Shown here: one piece after another, positions 46,052 through 59,400 of the stretch
Position numbering within the stretch: the first letter of the stretch is position 1
How the letters are laid out: the number at the start of each line of letters is the position of its first letter
Assembly: GCF_900964775.1 (NCBI RefSeq)
Contig: NC_041808.1
Span: forward strand, 4,670,595 to 4,734,594
Direction of reading: 5' to 3'
DNA length: 64,000 nucleotides
Source: Scleropages formosus
Lineage: Eukaryota; Chordata; Actinopteri; Osteoglossiformes; Osteoglossidae
Notes under the pieces: generated by a model
The model's input: only the letters and a program-made list of their open reading frames with translations
Databases searched by the model: none
What the model was told of the DNA's origin: nothing
Program-made: the position numbers and the translations under genes

Positions 46052-47442
46052 CCGCTCCTGCCCCCCGCCCCGAAATGGTGTCTTCTTTATTTAATAACAC
46101 ACAGAGATGGCAATAAGAAGACGAGGACCCCTGTTATTCTCTATGTCAGTATCGGTGTCTCTCGGTAGAGTAAAGAGGAGCATCCGGTGGACCAGCGAGA
46201 AGGTGCAGCCTCATCAATGCTGAACCAGTTAAGCTACTGCGTTTGACACTAAACACACCAGACAGTCAACATATTGCATAAACGGTTACGTGCTTCCAAG
46301 TGGATATTTTAGATTAGTAGTACGGTACAGCCTGGTAATTAAACATGATTTATTAGAGCGTTCCACCAGCTGATGCTCTGAGAGCCAGTGGAGATGGGGG
46401 ACCTTGGCCTCCTAGAGAGATCACAGTGCTGCAGGAGAAAACTTTGTACCGGCAGTCCAAGGAGCGTCATTATCACGCTCTGTGACTCCAGTGTGAACTT
46501 TGACCTTGTGTTTCCTGGGATGGCGATGATGCCAGGGCCACCGGAGGGCCTGGAACTGTTTTCCTTCATCATGCAAAGTGCAGTTTATTGGTTTCATCTG
46601 AACCAACAGCTGGAGAGATATCGAAGGACCTCATGCAGAGCACATACCGTCATCAAGGATACAACATGGGGTGAAGAGATCTCGACTCTCGAGGACCAAC
46701 AAGGAAACATGTATGCACACTAGAGGGACACTTTGTTAGACTTTTGCTGTTAATCTGAATTCTAGCAGGAAAGTAACTGGTTCCAGGACTCAAACCTATA
46801 ACCTTCAGTGTGTTAGAGCTGGGCCTTGCACCACATGACCTCCAAGTCATCTTCCCACCTCGCAGCCTCTAAGAAAAGTATAAAACAGGTCCATGTGTTT
46901 TTGCTGCTAGTGTTTTCCACATGCAGGAAAAAGGTTGTGAAAACTGTTCTCCTGTGATGCCCCAATGATAATGTGTTGTGGGGGGTGGCAAGGCTTGCTG
47001 CAAGCTGGGTCTCCCTGCATCCTATTTGCTTCCCGAACAGCCTCCGCCGCCCCCAGATGAATGACGTGGAACTCTCCAGGGGGAGAGGCTATCGCTCAAT
47101 GGGTGTAAATACCATTAATCTAACCCAAGCCTGTCAGATGGTCGGCCCATTTCGATAGACCGACTCAAGTTCGAATCCAATTAATCAAAAACTGGCGCCG
47201 GAGGCAGGCAACTGTGAGTGTGCGGGAGGAAAGTGCAAAACACACTGAGGCCAGCACGATCTCCGGGCCAGGGGCAAAAACCCTTGAACTTTGACTTAAG
47301 AGCAGTGTGAACAGTTAGACTTTGAACTAAGTTGACAGTTAGATGCACACAGGTGAACATGTCAGAGGAGCAGATTTATGTCTTTTAAAAGACGTCCAGG
47401 CTGAAAACAGTGCACTGATTTTTCCTTGTTTGTTCTCTTCTT
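46052..47442. other. No gene seen; candidate conserved non-coding block at 47040-47175
   Basis: The block carries TGTAAATA (forkhead-type), CATTAATC (homeodomain-type) and TGTCAGATGG close together in unique sequence. A worn SINE-like B box lies near 46780. Nothing coding is supported. Confidence 0.35.
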
Positions 47443-47658
47443 AGGGGGTGAGGTGGTGCAGCAGGTTTGGCCTGCGCTTGCTCTCTGGCAGGTCTTGGGT
47501 TTGAGTCCTGCTTGGTGTGCCCTGCGATGGACAAGTGTCCCGTCTGGGGTGTGCCCCTTCAGCCTTGTGACCTTTGTTGCCGGGCCAGGCTCTGGCTCGT
47601 CATGACCCCACTCGGGATAAGTGTGAATGTGTGTGTTTGTGTGCGTGTGTGTGTGTGT
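47443..47658 (+). repeat. SINE (TG-tail family) with target-site duplication
   Basis: TGTTCTCTT flanks the copy on both sides. Head GGGGGTGAGGTGGTGCAG; body decayed. Confidence 0.8.
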
Positions 47659-47809
47659 ATGTTCTCTTGTTACGACCACAAGCCGAACTCCTTTCTTGAT
47701 GATGTTATGGTTTTTAGACTTTGCTCATATTAGATCCAGACATTAGATATTGGATATGGGACTAACTACATATTTTTGCAAAGAAATATATTTTAATGTT
47801 TTATGGTTG

Positions 47810-48002
47810 GGGTGTGGTGGGAAAGCGGGATTGGCCAGGGTCTGTTCTCCAGTGAGTCTGGGATTTGAGTCCTGCTTGGGGTGCCTTGTGATGGACTGGT
47901 GTCCTATCCTGGGTATGTCCCCTCCCCCTCTGGGCTTGCGCCCTGTGCTGCCGGGTTAGGCTCTGGCTTGCTGCGACCCTGCTCGGGGTCAAGTGGTTTC
48001 AG

Positions 48003-48037
<35 letters not shown>
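47810..48037 (+). repeat. SINE (TG-tail family)
   Basis: Head GGGGTGTGGTGGGAAAGCGG, full body and (TG)n tail. It is the second of three same-orientation copies within 1.1 kb. Confidence 0.82.
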
Positions 48038-48040
<3 letters not shown>

Positions 48041-48337
48041 GGCTGTTAGCACTTGTGGTAACCCTAACTTGAAGTTGCCTCTGTAAATGTATGTACATTT
48101 AAATGTAAATGTATGCATGACTGAAACTCCTCCAAGCCCATGTGCAGGACTGATCGACAGTTATCGGAGATGTTCAGTTGCACTTATCGCTGCGCAAGGC
48201 GGTCACACCAGTTATGGATGGAAAAGGTTCACAGACCTTTGCCACACACAGATATGTAACATTGGATAATTTTCCTCAATTAATAAATGAGCAAGTATGG
48301 TGTTTTTGTCTTGTTTGTTTAATGGGGTTTTCTTCAT

Positions 48338-48534
48338 CGGGGGTACAGTGGTGCAACGGGTTTGGTTGGTGCCTCCTGCGTAGTGAGTCTGAGGTTCGAG
48401 CCCTGCTTGGGGTGCCCTGTGACAGACTGGTGTCCTGTCCAGGGTGTGTTCCCTGTGCTCTGCGTTGGTTGGATAGGCTCCAGCTTGCCACATCCCTGCT
48501 CAGGACAAGGGGTTGCACACATTGTGTGTGTGCG
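48338..48534 (+). repeat. SINE (TG-tail family)
   Basis: Head CGGGGGTACAGTGGTGCAAC and B box GGTTCGAGCCC. The body is shortened and the tail imperfect. Confidence 0.78.
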
Positions 48535-48644
48535 TGCTCTTGTCAGCTGGTTTTAGGACTTGTGTGAAAATCTGATCATGTTTCCGGTCATATTTACACA
48601 TAAACAGAAAAATTCTATTGGGTTCCCAAACATGGAAGCACTAC

Positions 48645-48700
48645 TTTACCATTGTAATTTGCTTTGGAGAAAAGTGTCTGCTAAATGAATAAATGTAATG
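48645..48700 (+). repeat. L2-like 3' tail fragment
   Basis: TTTGCTTTGGAGAAAAGTGT then CTGCTAAATGAATAAATGTA. Confidence 0.7.
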
Positions 48701-49295
48701 TAAACATGATTGACTGCGAATGTTTCACAAAAGCCTTGGTTTTTGTTTCCCTCCTGAGCTGTTTGTGCGACAGCAGGAAAACTATTCAATTTGCTTCCTT
48801 TTGAAACGTATTTTTTGCATGCTTAAAATCTTCAATTGAGACGTGACTTTTGATTTTTTTTCCATTCACGATCTTTTAAATCGGCATCCGCGTCCTTGTC
48901 ATCCGTCTCCTTTGTTTGTTTCTAAAATCTTTCCAATTCCTCCATTTATTTTCGATGAGTGCTGAATAATGTAAGATTACGCTTTACGCAACATTGGGAA
49001 AGAAACAAATAACCCGGGAATGGCGTTCGTTTAGATGATTTTTCACAAGTTGGCCACAAGAGAACCTGCAAATTAGGAAAGAAAGAAGGAAAGAACGAGA
49101 GAAAAAAAAAAAAAAATCACTCTATTAACTCGGATGTAGAGATCACTTTTTATTTTTATAGCTGTAGTCGCACTCGGCAAAGAGCTGCAGGCTCCATAGC
49201 AACCACTGCGCTCGGCAACCAGAGCCTCTCTGTGCTCCATGCATCCATAGCTTCAGGCCATTCCCCTCTGTGTCTCCAACCTGGGCTGCATCAGA

Positions 49296-49360
<65 letters not shown>

Positions 49361-50438
49361 CTACTAATCCTTGAAGCAGGTCCTCATTTATGACAACACG
49401 GTCTCTGGTTCCTGGAACAGCCAACCGTATTGACCTATGAGAGGGACACGCTTGGCTGCCTCATTGAAGCCAATTATCTGCTCGACCAGACAGGCCATGA
49501 TTGACCCCGGTGTCCCTCTGCAGGGATGTGAGTCACTTAGCAGCCTGGTGCACCTCTTATCTGGTAGATTAAGTCCTCTGTGTCCTGCACAAGCGGGCCG
49601 AGGAACACAAGGCTGCATGTCCATGCTGGATGGGCGCATAAAAGCATGTGGAAACACGAAGAGAAACACACGTGTTTCTGTTCTCCTTTGGCTTCAGTCC
49701 AAGAGAACCTACAGGTTGTCTTTTATTTTAGCAAAATCTGGCTTCCTGATCAAGAAAAAAATGAATTGATCTGACACAAAATCCAGAGAACTACCTGCAC
49801 ACCCCCAAAAGAGTATGAGTAAAGGAGTATGAGTGATGGTGCTCACGATCATGATTTTGATTTGCATGGCTGTTAGCACTTGTGGTTTAACAGCAGCTCA
49901 GCTGGCATAGACCATAACCTTGAATTATGAAGTGAAAAGATCCTATTTTGGATTAATGCCCTGTAAGGCCTCAAAAGAGCAGTGGACACTAGACATTGGA
50001 CACATGGTTCTTTGTGGTTGGAAGTGATCGGTATCTACTTTTCATGCCTTAATCAAGTCATCAGCATCTAAAAAGTCCCACAAATTCTATCATTCAGTCA
50101 CCTATGGAACCCACCACCATCTGTCACACTTTTGGCTCACGGCATGGTAGATAACAGACAACACTCAATTTCCATCCTGGGTTCGATTATCAGTTAAGGC
50201 ACAAGAAGTCCACTTTGCTGATGAGTTCCAAAACAATGAGACATGTATCTAGTACTCTTTGTGGGCCTGATAAAGTATCAGTATTTTCAAACCATCCATC
50301 ATGTCTCATGAGCCAGAGTCAAGACAGTGGAGAGAGCAGAATTTAGTGTCTGTGTTCTGCAAACTAGATGATGTAAAAGAATGGACTGTGATAGTTAACC
50401 TGAGTTTTATGTCGGTAGATGGTTGAGTTTAGCTAGTT
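48701..50438. other. No gene seen; contains a long TG microsatellite
   Basis: No supported exon. The complex, repeat-free stretch at 48770-49060 could be non-coding regulatory DNA. Confidence 0.4.
49299..49358 (+). repeat. (TG)30 microsatellite
   Basis: Uninterrupted dinucleotide run with no SINE body beside it, unlike most TG runs here. Confidence 0.92.
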
Positions 50439-50439
50439 A

Positions 50440-50651
50440 CACACACACACAATGTCTACAACTGCTTGACCCTAGGGGGGTCGCAGCGAACCAGAGCCTA
50501 ACCTGGCAACCTAGGGCACAAGGCTGAAGGGGGAGGGGACACACCTCGGACGGGATGCCAGTCTGCCACAGGGCACCCCAAGCAGGAGTCGAACCCCAGT
50601 TCCGCCACGCAGCGGGCCCCAGCCGAACTCGCTGCACCATCACGCCCCCCC
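50440..50651 (-). repeat. SINE (TG-tail family)
   Basis: Flanked by TTTAGCTAGTTAC and TTTAGCTACTTAC, a slightly worn target-site duplication. The head and B box (GGTTCGACTCC) are present. Confidence 0.82.
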
Positions 50652-53600
50652 TTTAGCTACTTACTATATCTCCAATCGCAGTAGACAATTGAGTTTAGCT
50701 AGTTAGTCTGAGTTCTACATCAGCAGATGGTTGAGTTTAGTTAGTTACTACACCTCCAATCTCAAAAGACAGTTAAGTTTAGCTGGTTAGTCTGACTCCA
50801 ATCCCAGCATACAGTTGCGATAACTAACCATCACAGTGGAAAACTTGACTTGGTTTGGCAGCTTCTGCTGTTGCCATTAAATGACCCCCAAGGAGCCCAG
50901 TCTCACAGCAAAAAAGTAAATGTTTAATTTTCTTTCTTAAAGTGTATAATAAGGTGGTCATATTTTGATTAAATGGTTGTTACAATGATTTTGGTCTTTA
51001 AAAAGTTTGATTATTCCAAATGAGGTTAAATACTAAATTATTCAGTTTTGCCTTTGTTTTGGAAAAGATCAGATGAATGAAAAACTGCACTGATGCACCT
51101 TAACCATTTTTTTTTTGCAGGAGTCTTGTTTACTGAGCCATCTGTTCACACCTTTAGATTTGTGTTTTCCGAAGCATCAGTTATTCAACCAAACTTCTCA
51201 GCTCCAGTAAAATCAAGCACAGAGGGTTAGTTGAGGACCAGGGCTGAGAGCCTCTGTCCTAGATGGACACAGACACTTCCATTTTCTTCTCCAGTGGCAG
51301 GAGCGACCTGCTTCGGGAATAACCACACCGAGACAACCACACACAATGGTGAGAAAAGACAGCCTTGGTAGCTGACCCTCCCATCGCCACCACATCAGTA
51401 AGGTGATCCTGGTCAGAAGACCATGCTCACTCCTGGGAGAACCACTCAAAGGAAATGCCTGCATACTGCAACTTTACACCTGTGTGGGCGGAGCTTCACC
51501 AAAATGGGCAGAACTGCTCAGTGATTGACAGGTCTCCACTCCGTTTCATCTCTGAGCACAGGCACCCATCTGGCCAGTGCTAACGTTTGCAGATGGTTCC
51601 TCAGGCTTGCTGAGCATTCCTTCCCACATCACATACACCACAATTGTTCCAAGACACGAAACTGCAACCAAAAAACTTTCTTGCATTAAACTCCTCAGAC
51701 ACAGTTTTTTTTCATATTGGGCATTTGCACAAAATACACCTGCAGTCTCAGACTGCTTGCAGCTGTATACCGACTTTTCAGACATTGTACGAAACCATCT
51801 GTCAGATGTACAAACAGGTGGAAAAGAACTGTAACTGAGGATTGTGGGTATATTCCATATCTCTGACGGCCCATAAAAAACGTAAAACTGGTGTGTAGTT
51901 TTGCACCTTAAAACAATTGGTTTTGTGTTCCACCACCACATTAGCCGAGAACCCATTTGCAGTGCACATTAATGAATTGCCAAATATGAGCTGATCCCAC
52001 ACTCCATTTGTTGGTTTTCCAGCAGGGTGCTGGAAAGATGGTTGATGATGACATCATTATTTTTATTTAGTGGTTCACCAGATTCAAAGCAAGTGTCTTA
52101 AATCTTCCCACTTTGCTCATGTGCAGAGTTGGATGCTTTTTACTGAATGAAGTTCTTCACACCCAGTCACAACAGATTTTGGGTTTTTCTGGAAACGAGA
52201 GTAGAACTTTTAAGCAGCAGGAGAACAGAAGGAGCAGCAGAAACTTAACCAAACTGCTTACTATTAATGGGTTGGTTAATTTTTTCAGTTTCACGGAAAA
52301 ACCCTGAAAAACCATCACTGTCAAATTATGCCAATTTACATCTACGGTATTAATTTAGCTGATGCTAAATAAATTCCCCAAACCAACTTACAATATTAAG
52401 GTACAATTATTTATCCACTTATAGAGGCAGGAAGGAAAGTACTGCTGTATTCCTGAGTGACGCTCATTTACAATACTACACTGTAGCTCCATGTCTAAAG
52501 ACAAATTCATTCACAGTAACTTATAGTTCTGTCATCAAAAATGGAAGCAATTTCGATAAAAACTGAACAGACAGCAGCTTTTATCAGAATCTGTTCCTGT
52601 GTGACCAGCTGCCATTGGATGAGTGAAAAGAAAATTGTTTTCCTAGGGAGAGCACCAATTCTGCCACTGATGTCAGCCCAGACACGGCAACAGAATAACG
52701 ACCTTTCACTGCCATCAAGTGTTACAGGTCCTGACGAGGAGTTCAGAAGGGCTGCATGAGCGCGATCACAGCTTGCACAAGAGACCCCTGCAGATTGCGT
52801 TTCTTTTCTAAGTAAAAGATACTCTGCTTTACACACTCTTTAGGCAAATAAACCTGCTTTGCTGGAGAGTGCCAGCAACAAAACAAAGGCACTCCACTCA
52901 TTTGGAGCTTTTTATTAAGCCGGTGGGGGGGAGTGGACAGGTCTTCGTGCATGAAGGGGTCTTTGTTAGCACGCACTGTGGATCCCATCTTCTCCTTGTC
53001 ATACAAGCACTCTGAAACCTGAAGCTGGTCGTTGCCATGAGAACAACTGCAGATTGAAACAAACACTTGAACTGAGAAGTGCATTACTGGACCCCTTTGG
53101 TGCTTCATATGTGTTTTACAAAGCTTTTTGGTTTTACAGTTTCTAAGTATAAACCTGGTTTTGTGAAGATCCGGCTCTCACTTGTCCATTTTGCAGCCAC
53201 ACTGTGGTTGACTCAAACACACCAGTGAACTCTTACAGAGCTGACTCAGTGAAGTTCTCTGTATAGGTTACTGAACACCAGACCTCAAAGGCACAACAAA
53301 AAAAAGTGTTAAATCAAACTATTAATTACGACTGAGGTAATTACTTTGTTTAAATGAGTTGAGGGTAACTGTAAAGCACTGGTTCCTTCAGCCATAACAA
53401 AGGTTTCCTTCAACTTTTTTTACATGTCAAATTCCATAAATTTTTCCTCACCATTTAAAAGTTTTTGTTCGTTCATAGCTTGACTGGATTTGCATTTCAC
53501 AAACCTAGCATTTGTGGTCAGTCTGCTCCTAGCTATGACCACAGTTCTGAAACTCTGGGCTTAAAATGATCATCTCACATATTGCCAACATAACTCATGG

Positions 53601-54501
53601 CTGCAAGAGCAGGAGTTCATAACAGACAGACTGAATCTAAAAAGTATCTGGAAGCTGTTATCAAACTGAAGCACCCTGTGTTATCCTATCAGTGAGATAT
53701 TGATATCATCCAGCATCTGAAGTGCAGACCTTCCCTAACCATGAGATATATGGACAGAATGTTGTCCTAGTGATTCACACAGAAGATAATTAACAATTTT
53801 AACATTTCAGCCACAGATGTTGACTAAAAGATCTGTCATTTTGCATATTTATACAGCAGTTTAAGATAGACAAGACCAACCTTTGTGAATCAACTGTTCA
53901 GAAAATACTTTACCTGCTCCGTCAGATTTAAACCACATATGATTCAAAATATCCTGTAAATGGATAAATTACAGCCAAAACTGATTTGGCTAAAATCACA
54001 CCAACCGGCATATTTATATTTTGTTTATTGGCCACATTTTCAGTTCAGAACTTGTCTTTTGCTGACCCGCAGCCAGCATAAATGTGGAAACAAAGTGCTG
54101 AGTCAGTTCACCTTCTCCTGCCACAGTCCTCTTCATCCTCTGACGAGACACGATGCCTTCGTTCAAGAGTTTAGCAGTCCACGATTTATTGTGATCTGTC
54201 AAGCAAGAGACTTTCCTGCCAATTTACACATGGGGCTGCACATGTATGGGCACACAAACATAAGTAAACAGGCACAAAAATAAAGTTTAGACTGCAGGAA
54301 TTTTTGCTGGTCAAATACAGATAGAGATGGGGAATGATAATGTCCTGAGAGGGGTAATAAATACAACACAGAATTAACCCTTAGAGTGAAGTCCGAGATG
54401 CCACAATGAGGCCTTCACTCAAAAGCCATTATTTTCATCATTACGCTCATCGTTGCAGTGATTGTGATCCTTTGGTGAGGAGACGGAGGTAGAGGCTGTG
54501 T
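50652..54501. other. No gene seen; intergenic DNA
   Basis: Several open frames of 60-136 codons exist, e.g. minus-strand frames at 51546-51956 and 52743-53108, but I find no domain, homolog or exon partner. At 50652-50830 the phrase GTTGAGTTTAGCTAGTTA-like recurs three times at irregular spacing. Confidence 0.4.
52340..52490 (-). repeat. tRNA-derived SINE with L2-like tail, decayed
   Basis: The minus strand shows TATTGTAAGTTGGTTTGGGG, ATTTATTTAGCATCAGC and a weak head. Confidence 0.6.
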
Positions 54502-56142
54502 TCACTTGCGTGGCTGTGCCGCGATGTACAGCGCCAGCAGGCAGTACAAGGTTCCTCCAATAGTGAGGGCCATGGTGGTTCGGTACAGCAGCTTGTCTGG
54601 TACACCCATTTTCAAATGCACAGGCATGACATTCCCCTGTGGAAAGGACAGAGAGCACATTGTTGTGTGAATCTCTTAAAAACCAGAGAAAGTATGTACA
54701 AAAGCCTCCTTATACAGGCTGTAGCTCCTGTATGAATTCACTCAGAGCACTGTGTATCAGTCTATCCGGAATCATTATTATTTTAGCACAGTTCATCTTC
54801 CATACATCATATTCCAAAATTAATATACTTATCAGCCTTTTATCTCTCAATGTTGCACAGTGAGTATCCCAATGAGACACTGTATTTCATAAAAATACTT
54901 CTAGCCTTTAGAGCTATTAATATGGTTTCTTCTCTACCATCTGTCATCAGATACAGGTGTTTGGCACTCCTCTACCTGGAAGATTCTTTGGAGATCAGGT
55001 ACTTTGTTGGCTCCCAGGTACTCCACAGTTGTGCCCACCTCGGACACCACTTTCGTGGGGGTGGCAAAAACCATGGCAGGTGACTCTGCTGGGATCCCTG
55101 GTCTCAACCCCTAGGGAATAAATATATAAACTGATTAATTTCAAACCAAAAGTGTGGGAAGATGCAATTTAACTGTACAGGGAAGCAGGTGGCACACTAA
55201 GTAGAAATGAGTGTTTAGAGCTTCTGGACTCAAAGTACCCAGGTTTAAATCCCGCATCCTTCTGTAGTTACCTTGGTCAAGGAACTTACCCAGAGCTGAG
55301 AACTAAAAGTTACACTCAGATTTATACCTGTTTATATATATCATTGTAAAACACCAAGGCCAAAGGTATCAGCCAAATAATAAGTAGTAATATCAGGGAT
55401 ACCACCCACGTTTCTCCTGCTCTCTTACGCACTCCATAATCTTGGATTATATTAGCTGTTGAAGTTCTCTCAACATATTTTATATTCAGCTATTCCAGTA
55501 ATGTCTGCTGGTTAAACAGTGACATTAAATGACTATCCTCAAAAAATCACATCTACACCTATATTTTTGCATCTTTAGTGAAACACACTTTTTTTTTTTT
55601 TTTTTTAAAAAAAAACTGTCTGCCAAATCAGTACATGTAAATGTAGTAATAACAATAACAACAACAATACTTAGCTTAGTTATTAGTTCTACAGCTGTCA
55701 CTTCATAAATAATAAATAAATGTAAATCAAATGACTATAAAACCAGGGGAAAAACTGTATATACGTAATTGTAAACATCCATCTGATCTACCACCTGGTA
55801 ACTGTGAAAGTTGTACTGACGTTTTAGTGTAAACAAGTGACATCATCGTCAGGTGTCACTGTTACTCTTTACATTTAATTTTATGTTTTGCATGATTAAC
55901 TGGACTTAAACCATAAAGTTACACGCCGAATGTTACTTTCGGTAACTTTTCAGTCACTCAGGTATTCTTACAGTAAGATACGGGCAGCTGCACTCAGCGA
56001 AGGTGAAGGTCATGATCCATTCCTCGGAGTTACCTGTCCCAAAACCAACACCTCGAGTCCTGCAACTCACCTGGGGGACATAAGCCGTCGAGGGTGCCGA
56101 TCCTGTCAGTCTCTGGGTAAATCCGCTGAATTTGTAGTACAT
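54502..56142 (-). CDS. cox7a2l: COX7A2L (SCAF1/COX7RP), respiratory supercomplex factor (113 aa)
   Basis: This inner-mitochondrial-membrane protein joins complex III to complex IV. Three coding exons right to left: 56071-56142, 54976-55110 and 54502-54636, all in phase 0 and 342 nt including the stop. The N-terminus [15 protein letters not shown] and the FATPTK motif are diagnostic, the central part [11 protein letters not shown] is COX7A-like, and the last exon gives the membrane helix [20 protein letters not shown] and tail AQPRK. Human has 114 residues. The PVHLK motif holds a His (76) at about the place of the His reported as needed for complex IV binding in the long mouse form; that link is from memory. 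Neighbour to kcng3 as in mammals. The first exon codes only 24 residues. Intact. Confidence 0.95.
55185..55393 (+). repeat. tRNA-derived SINE with L2-like tail, in cox7a2l intron 1
   Basis: Head GCAGGTGGCACACTAAGTAG, B box GGTTTAAATCCC, then TTACCTTGGTCAAGGAACTT and a worn tail. Confidence 0.72.
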
Positions 56143-56422
56143 TTTTATAAAAACAAACCAATAATATAGTGCCCTGTAAAGCGGTTCACACCACTCCAAC
56201 AAGCGACCCGGCACAAAAGGACCTATGTGTGCCTTCGGCGCAAGCTGATGACGTAAAGGTTGACGTACCCAAGCAAAGACGTTAGTTGCCGGATGATGAC
56301 GAGAAAAGCTGACTTCTTTGTGCCTGTTTGAAATGTAGACATACTTAAATGATCAGTTGTGAAGAGCAGTTTTTCCTTTAGATTTAACTTGATAATTTGC
56401 CTCAGAGAGTGAAATATACCCT

Positions 56423-56434
56423 GTTTCACTTTCA
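56423..56434 (-). promoter_or_regulatory. ISRE-like site upstream of cox7a2l
   Basis: The minus strand reads GAAAGTGAAACA, one base off the ISRE. It lies about 280 bp upstream of the ATG. It could be chance. Confidence 0.3.
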
Positions 56435-59400
56435 CCTATGTTATCACTCTGCCTACATGTTTGTATTCACCTCTAGAGAGGCAAATATGTACTTTAAAAG
56501 TTAGTATAAATGCTGTATTTAAAACAACTTCGTTTAATTTTTTACTTATTTCATTTACATTCGATATTTGTTTGGTTTTGTACAAAAAAATTGTACTGCA
56601 GGTGGCATAGTGGCTTTAAATCTGAGCTTAAACGTGTGCGGTTAACATGTCAGTGTTAAACTAAATGTAACAATAATTAAAGTATTTGTAATTTCTAACT
56701 TTCATTTACCTCAGGTAAATGAAATGTAAATGTAAATTAAATGAAATGTCCAATGTTCACAACAGCCCAATGAAACATTCACTGAGTGTAAAATCCATCA
56801 ATTTGCAGAACAGTCAGTTCTGTAAATAAAAGAGGCCCCAGGTTGCATCCTAAACCGTTCTGCTCTCAAGAGGGATAGATCTTTGCTTATCTAAACTCAC
56901 TCAGACCGTCCAATCACATGAATAATTAACACAATTTGCGTAAATATTTGTCTTAGCTTGCATTCTGTGCTTCCAGCTTACCTCTTCCCAGGAGCAAGGC
57001 CACCATCTGCATCTGCAGTACAAGTACTTCATTTGCCTAATACTGTTTAATATTGAATTAACACTCGGTTTTCAAACAATTTTTTCGAAAATTGCTTGCA
57101 GCTGCGTGCGCACCCGCACCTGGAATGTATTGTTCGTTTGGGGTGCAGTCAGGACGTCTCTTTGAAAGCAGCATGTCAATTTGGAGCTCGAACACTTGTC
57201 CCCATAACACATGCTGGCACAAACATGGCGCAGTTGCAATTGACACTGTGTGTTCCTGTGAATGGCCTGCGAACATGAAAAGTGCCATCGCTCCGCTAAA
57301 TGCTAACACCCACTCCCGCGGTAAAACAAGCAGCTGCCAGCTCTCGATGGATCCGTGGCCGGAGGAGACTTTCAATACAGCAGACAGACACCGGCTTTGT
57401 TTCGACGAAACCTTGACACAGAAAGACCGCCGGAAGATCTTCACGGCACAACGGATGACGATTTTTATCACGGGTTCCAGATTGGCTTTAAGCATTTCAA
57501 TTTCAGCACTTCATTGCTCAGCTGCAGGTTTCTGTTAAGGACCTGAGCTGGGCTCATTGACACTCAGCTGACAAACTGTTCTTGGCAAGCAGACATGGCA
57601 ATCTGCTCTTCCAGTGCAAAAGCACAATCAACAGAGGCCCTGTGATGAAGACCTCAGGCGAAAACACAATGAAGAGCCTCTAACCTCTGCCGCACCTAGA
57701 GAACCAGAAACAACTGCTGAGTCAGATCAACACGTCTAGTTCAAACTTTATTCCCAGTCAATACTGAGCATTTTCCAATTCCACTTCTGATACAGCATAA
57801 AGAAAAAATGTTTCTAGCATTTATAGTCAATTCTTGTCATAAGTTATACAAAACTCGGCTGATTTTAATCTTTAGTATATAGTTTTTTTTTGTGCAAAAT
57901 ACCTGAAGCCATCATGCATTCTAGCACAGAATCTTAAACTGGACAGCCTCGTGCTATTTTTCATCTAGAGTACTGCAGCGGCAAACCTTCTGTTTGCAGG
58001 TTACCTTATGTTAAATAAGAAATTAGGTTTTACTTGAAATGTTTTGATTTTGCTCAAAGATTTCTAAGTTGCATTCATTGTTAAATCTGATACAAAACAT
58101 TGCATAAGATTCGTAAAAAGTAAAGAGGGTATCAACCTGATCATCACAGACAAACTCCCTGCAGTTGGGATTCTAGATGTGAGATACTTACACTGGTGAC
58201 GGCACTCTAAATCAATATTTTGCACGTTGCTCCATCCAATTTGTCATTCTGAATAAGCATCACATGAAAAGGCTACTTAATGTTCTAGAACCACTCTGTT
58301 CGATACGCTAGTAAACAAAAAAAGGCTCCATTCAGTCCCTCGCAGTCCTGGCATTTTCACAGGCGCCTAGCTACTGCCCATCTGTGGGACAGAGTGTGAC
58401 AGCTTCACATTAAATTAACACATAATGGAACGAAGACAGACAGTGAAATGAATATATAAATAAATTAAGAGACGTTTTTCATTGTACGTCTTTTCTCCGC
58501 ACATAGAATTGCGAAGTCACACTTCGGATTCCAAGGTTTCTTTTGTGTGGAGCAACAGCATGGTTTCTCTGGCAGCCCTGGAGAAGCTGCAAGACTTCAA
58601 CAGAGCTCTGGAAAGGCCTCAGAGACTTCTACGCAGGAGGTTAAATGCTTCTCACTGGCCACCAACAGCGTGGTGATGGGGAGTCGCAGGAAAGGGGGTG
58701 GGTTGGCCGATGCTGGAAAGAAAAAGAGAGCAAGATCTTCGGCGTGGCTCTTACTCACAGTGCCCCGATGGATGAGAGTCTCGCTGAAAATCAAGCTCTC
58801 AGTCCGTGAACTTGCAGCATTAACCAAAACACCAGCTTCCCCACGACAGCCCTGCCACTCTGCAGCACCTGGTGTTCAGCAAAGCAGACCTCCTACACAC
58901 CGTCCCCCCGTCCTCCCCTCCACTGCTTCCTTCTGTTTTCTGCATTGCATCCTACATGTACATCTCCCAACGCAAGAGATGACCATAAAGGCTCCTGAAG
59001 GGACACTCCATGTGATATAAGGTGAACATAAACACACTAATAGGGATAAGCTTGTTGCAGCAAAGTGCACCTCGGGCTACAAGTGAGCAGCTCGACATAA
59101 TCATCCCTTCCGAATTGGATTCTGTGTCCTTTCTCCAGGCCAGGATGGAACATCAAGTACAATTTACCTTGCTTTTCTCAGCGCAGGTGGGGGTATCAAT
59201 AGGTTGTAACATTTACTTGGATTCTCATGTCAAGATGCACTTTGGTCACTGTATCTATTGGAACAAAGATAGGTGTTTAGGTATTCTCATCATTATTGAC
59301 ACACCCCGCCTTTCCAACCCGAAATATCTCTTCATGTCAGAGTCCAGGGTCAAAAGGTGGGGGGTGGTGAACTACATAAACAAAATACTGCATCAATTGC

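Noticed and set aside
49388-49769. Open frames of 93 and 110 codons on opposite strands
   Set aside because: Neither shows a family signature; composition and overlap suggest chance.
51546-51956. 136-codon minus-strand frame with a C-terminal hydrophobic stretch
   Set aside because: No homolog recognised, no signal peptide and many Cys and Trp scattered without pattern. I could not support it as a gene.
39936-54501. Search for other 2p21 genes (eml4, mta3, haao, socs5, atp6v1e2) in the long gap
   Set aside because: None of their recognisable motifs or exon sets appear. They may lie outside the window or have moved.
57058-57538. Overlapping 145- and 148-codon open frames on both strands
   Set aside because: No similarity to known families, no splice partners and no domain. 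Mirror-image open frames on both strands are common by chance in such composition.
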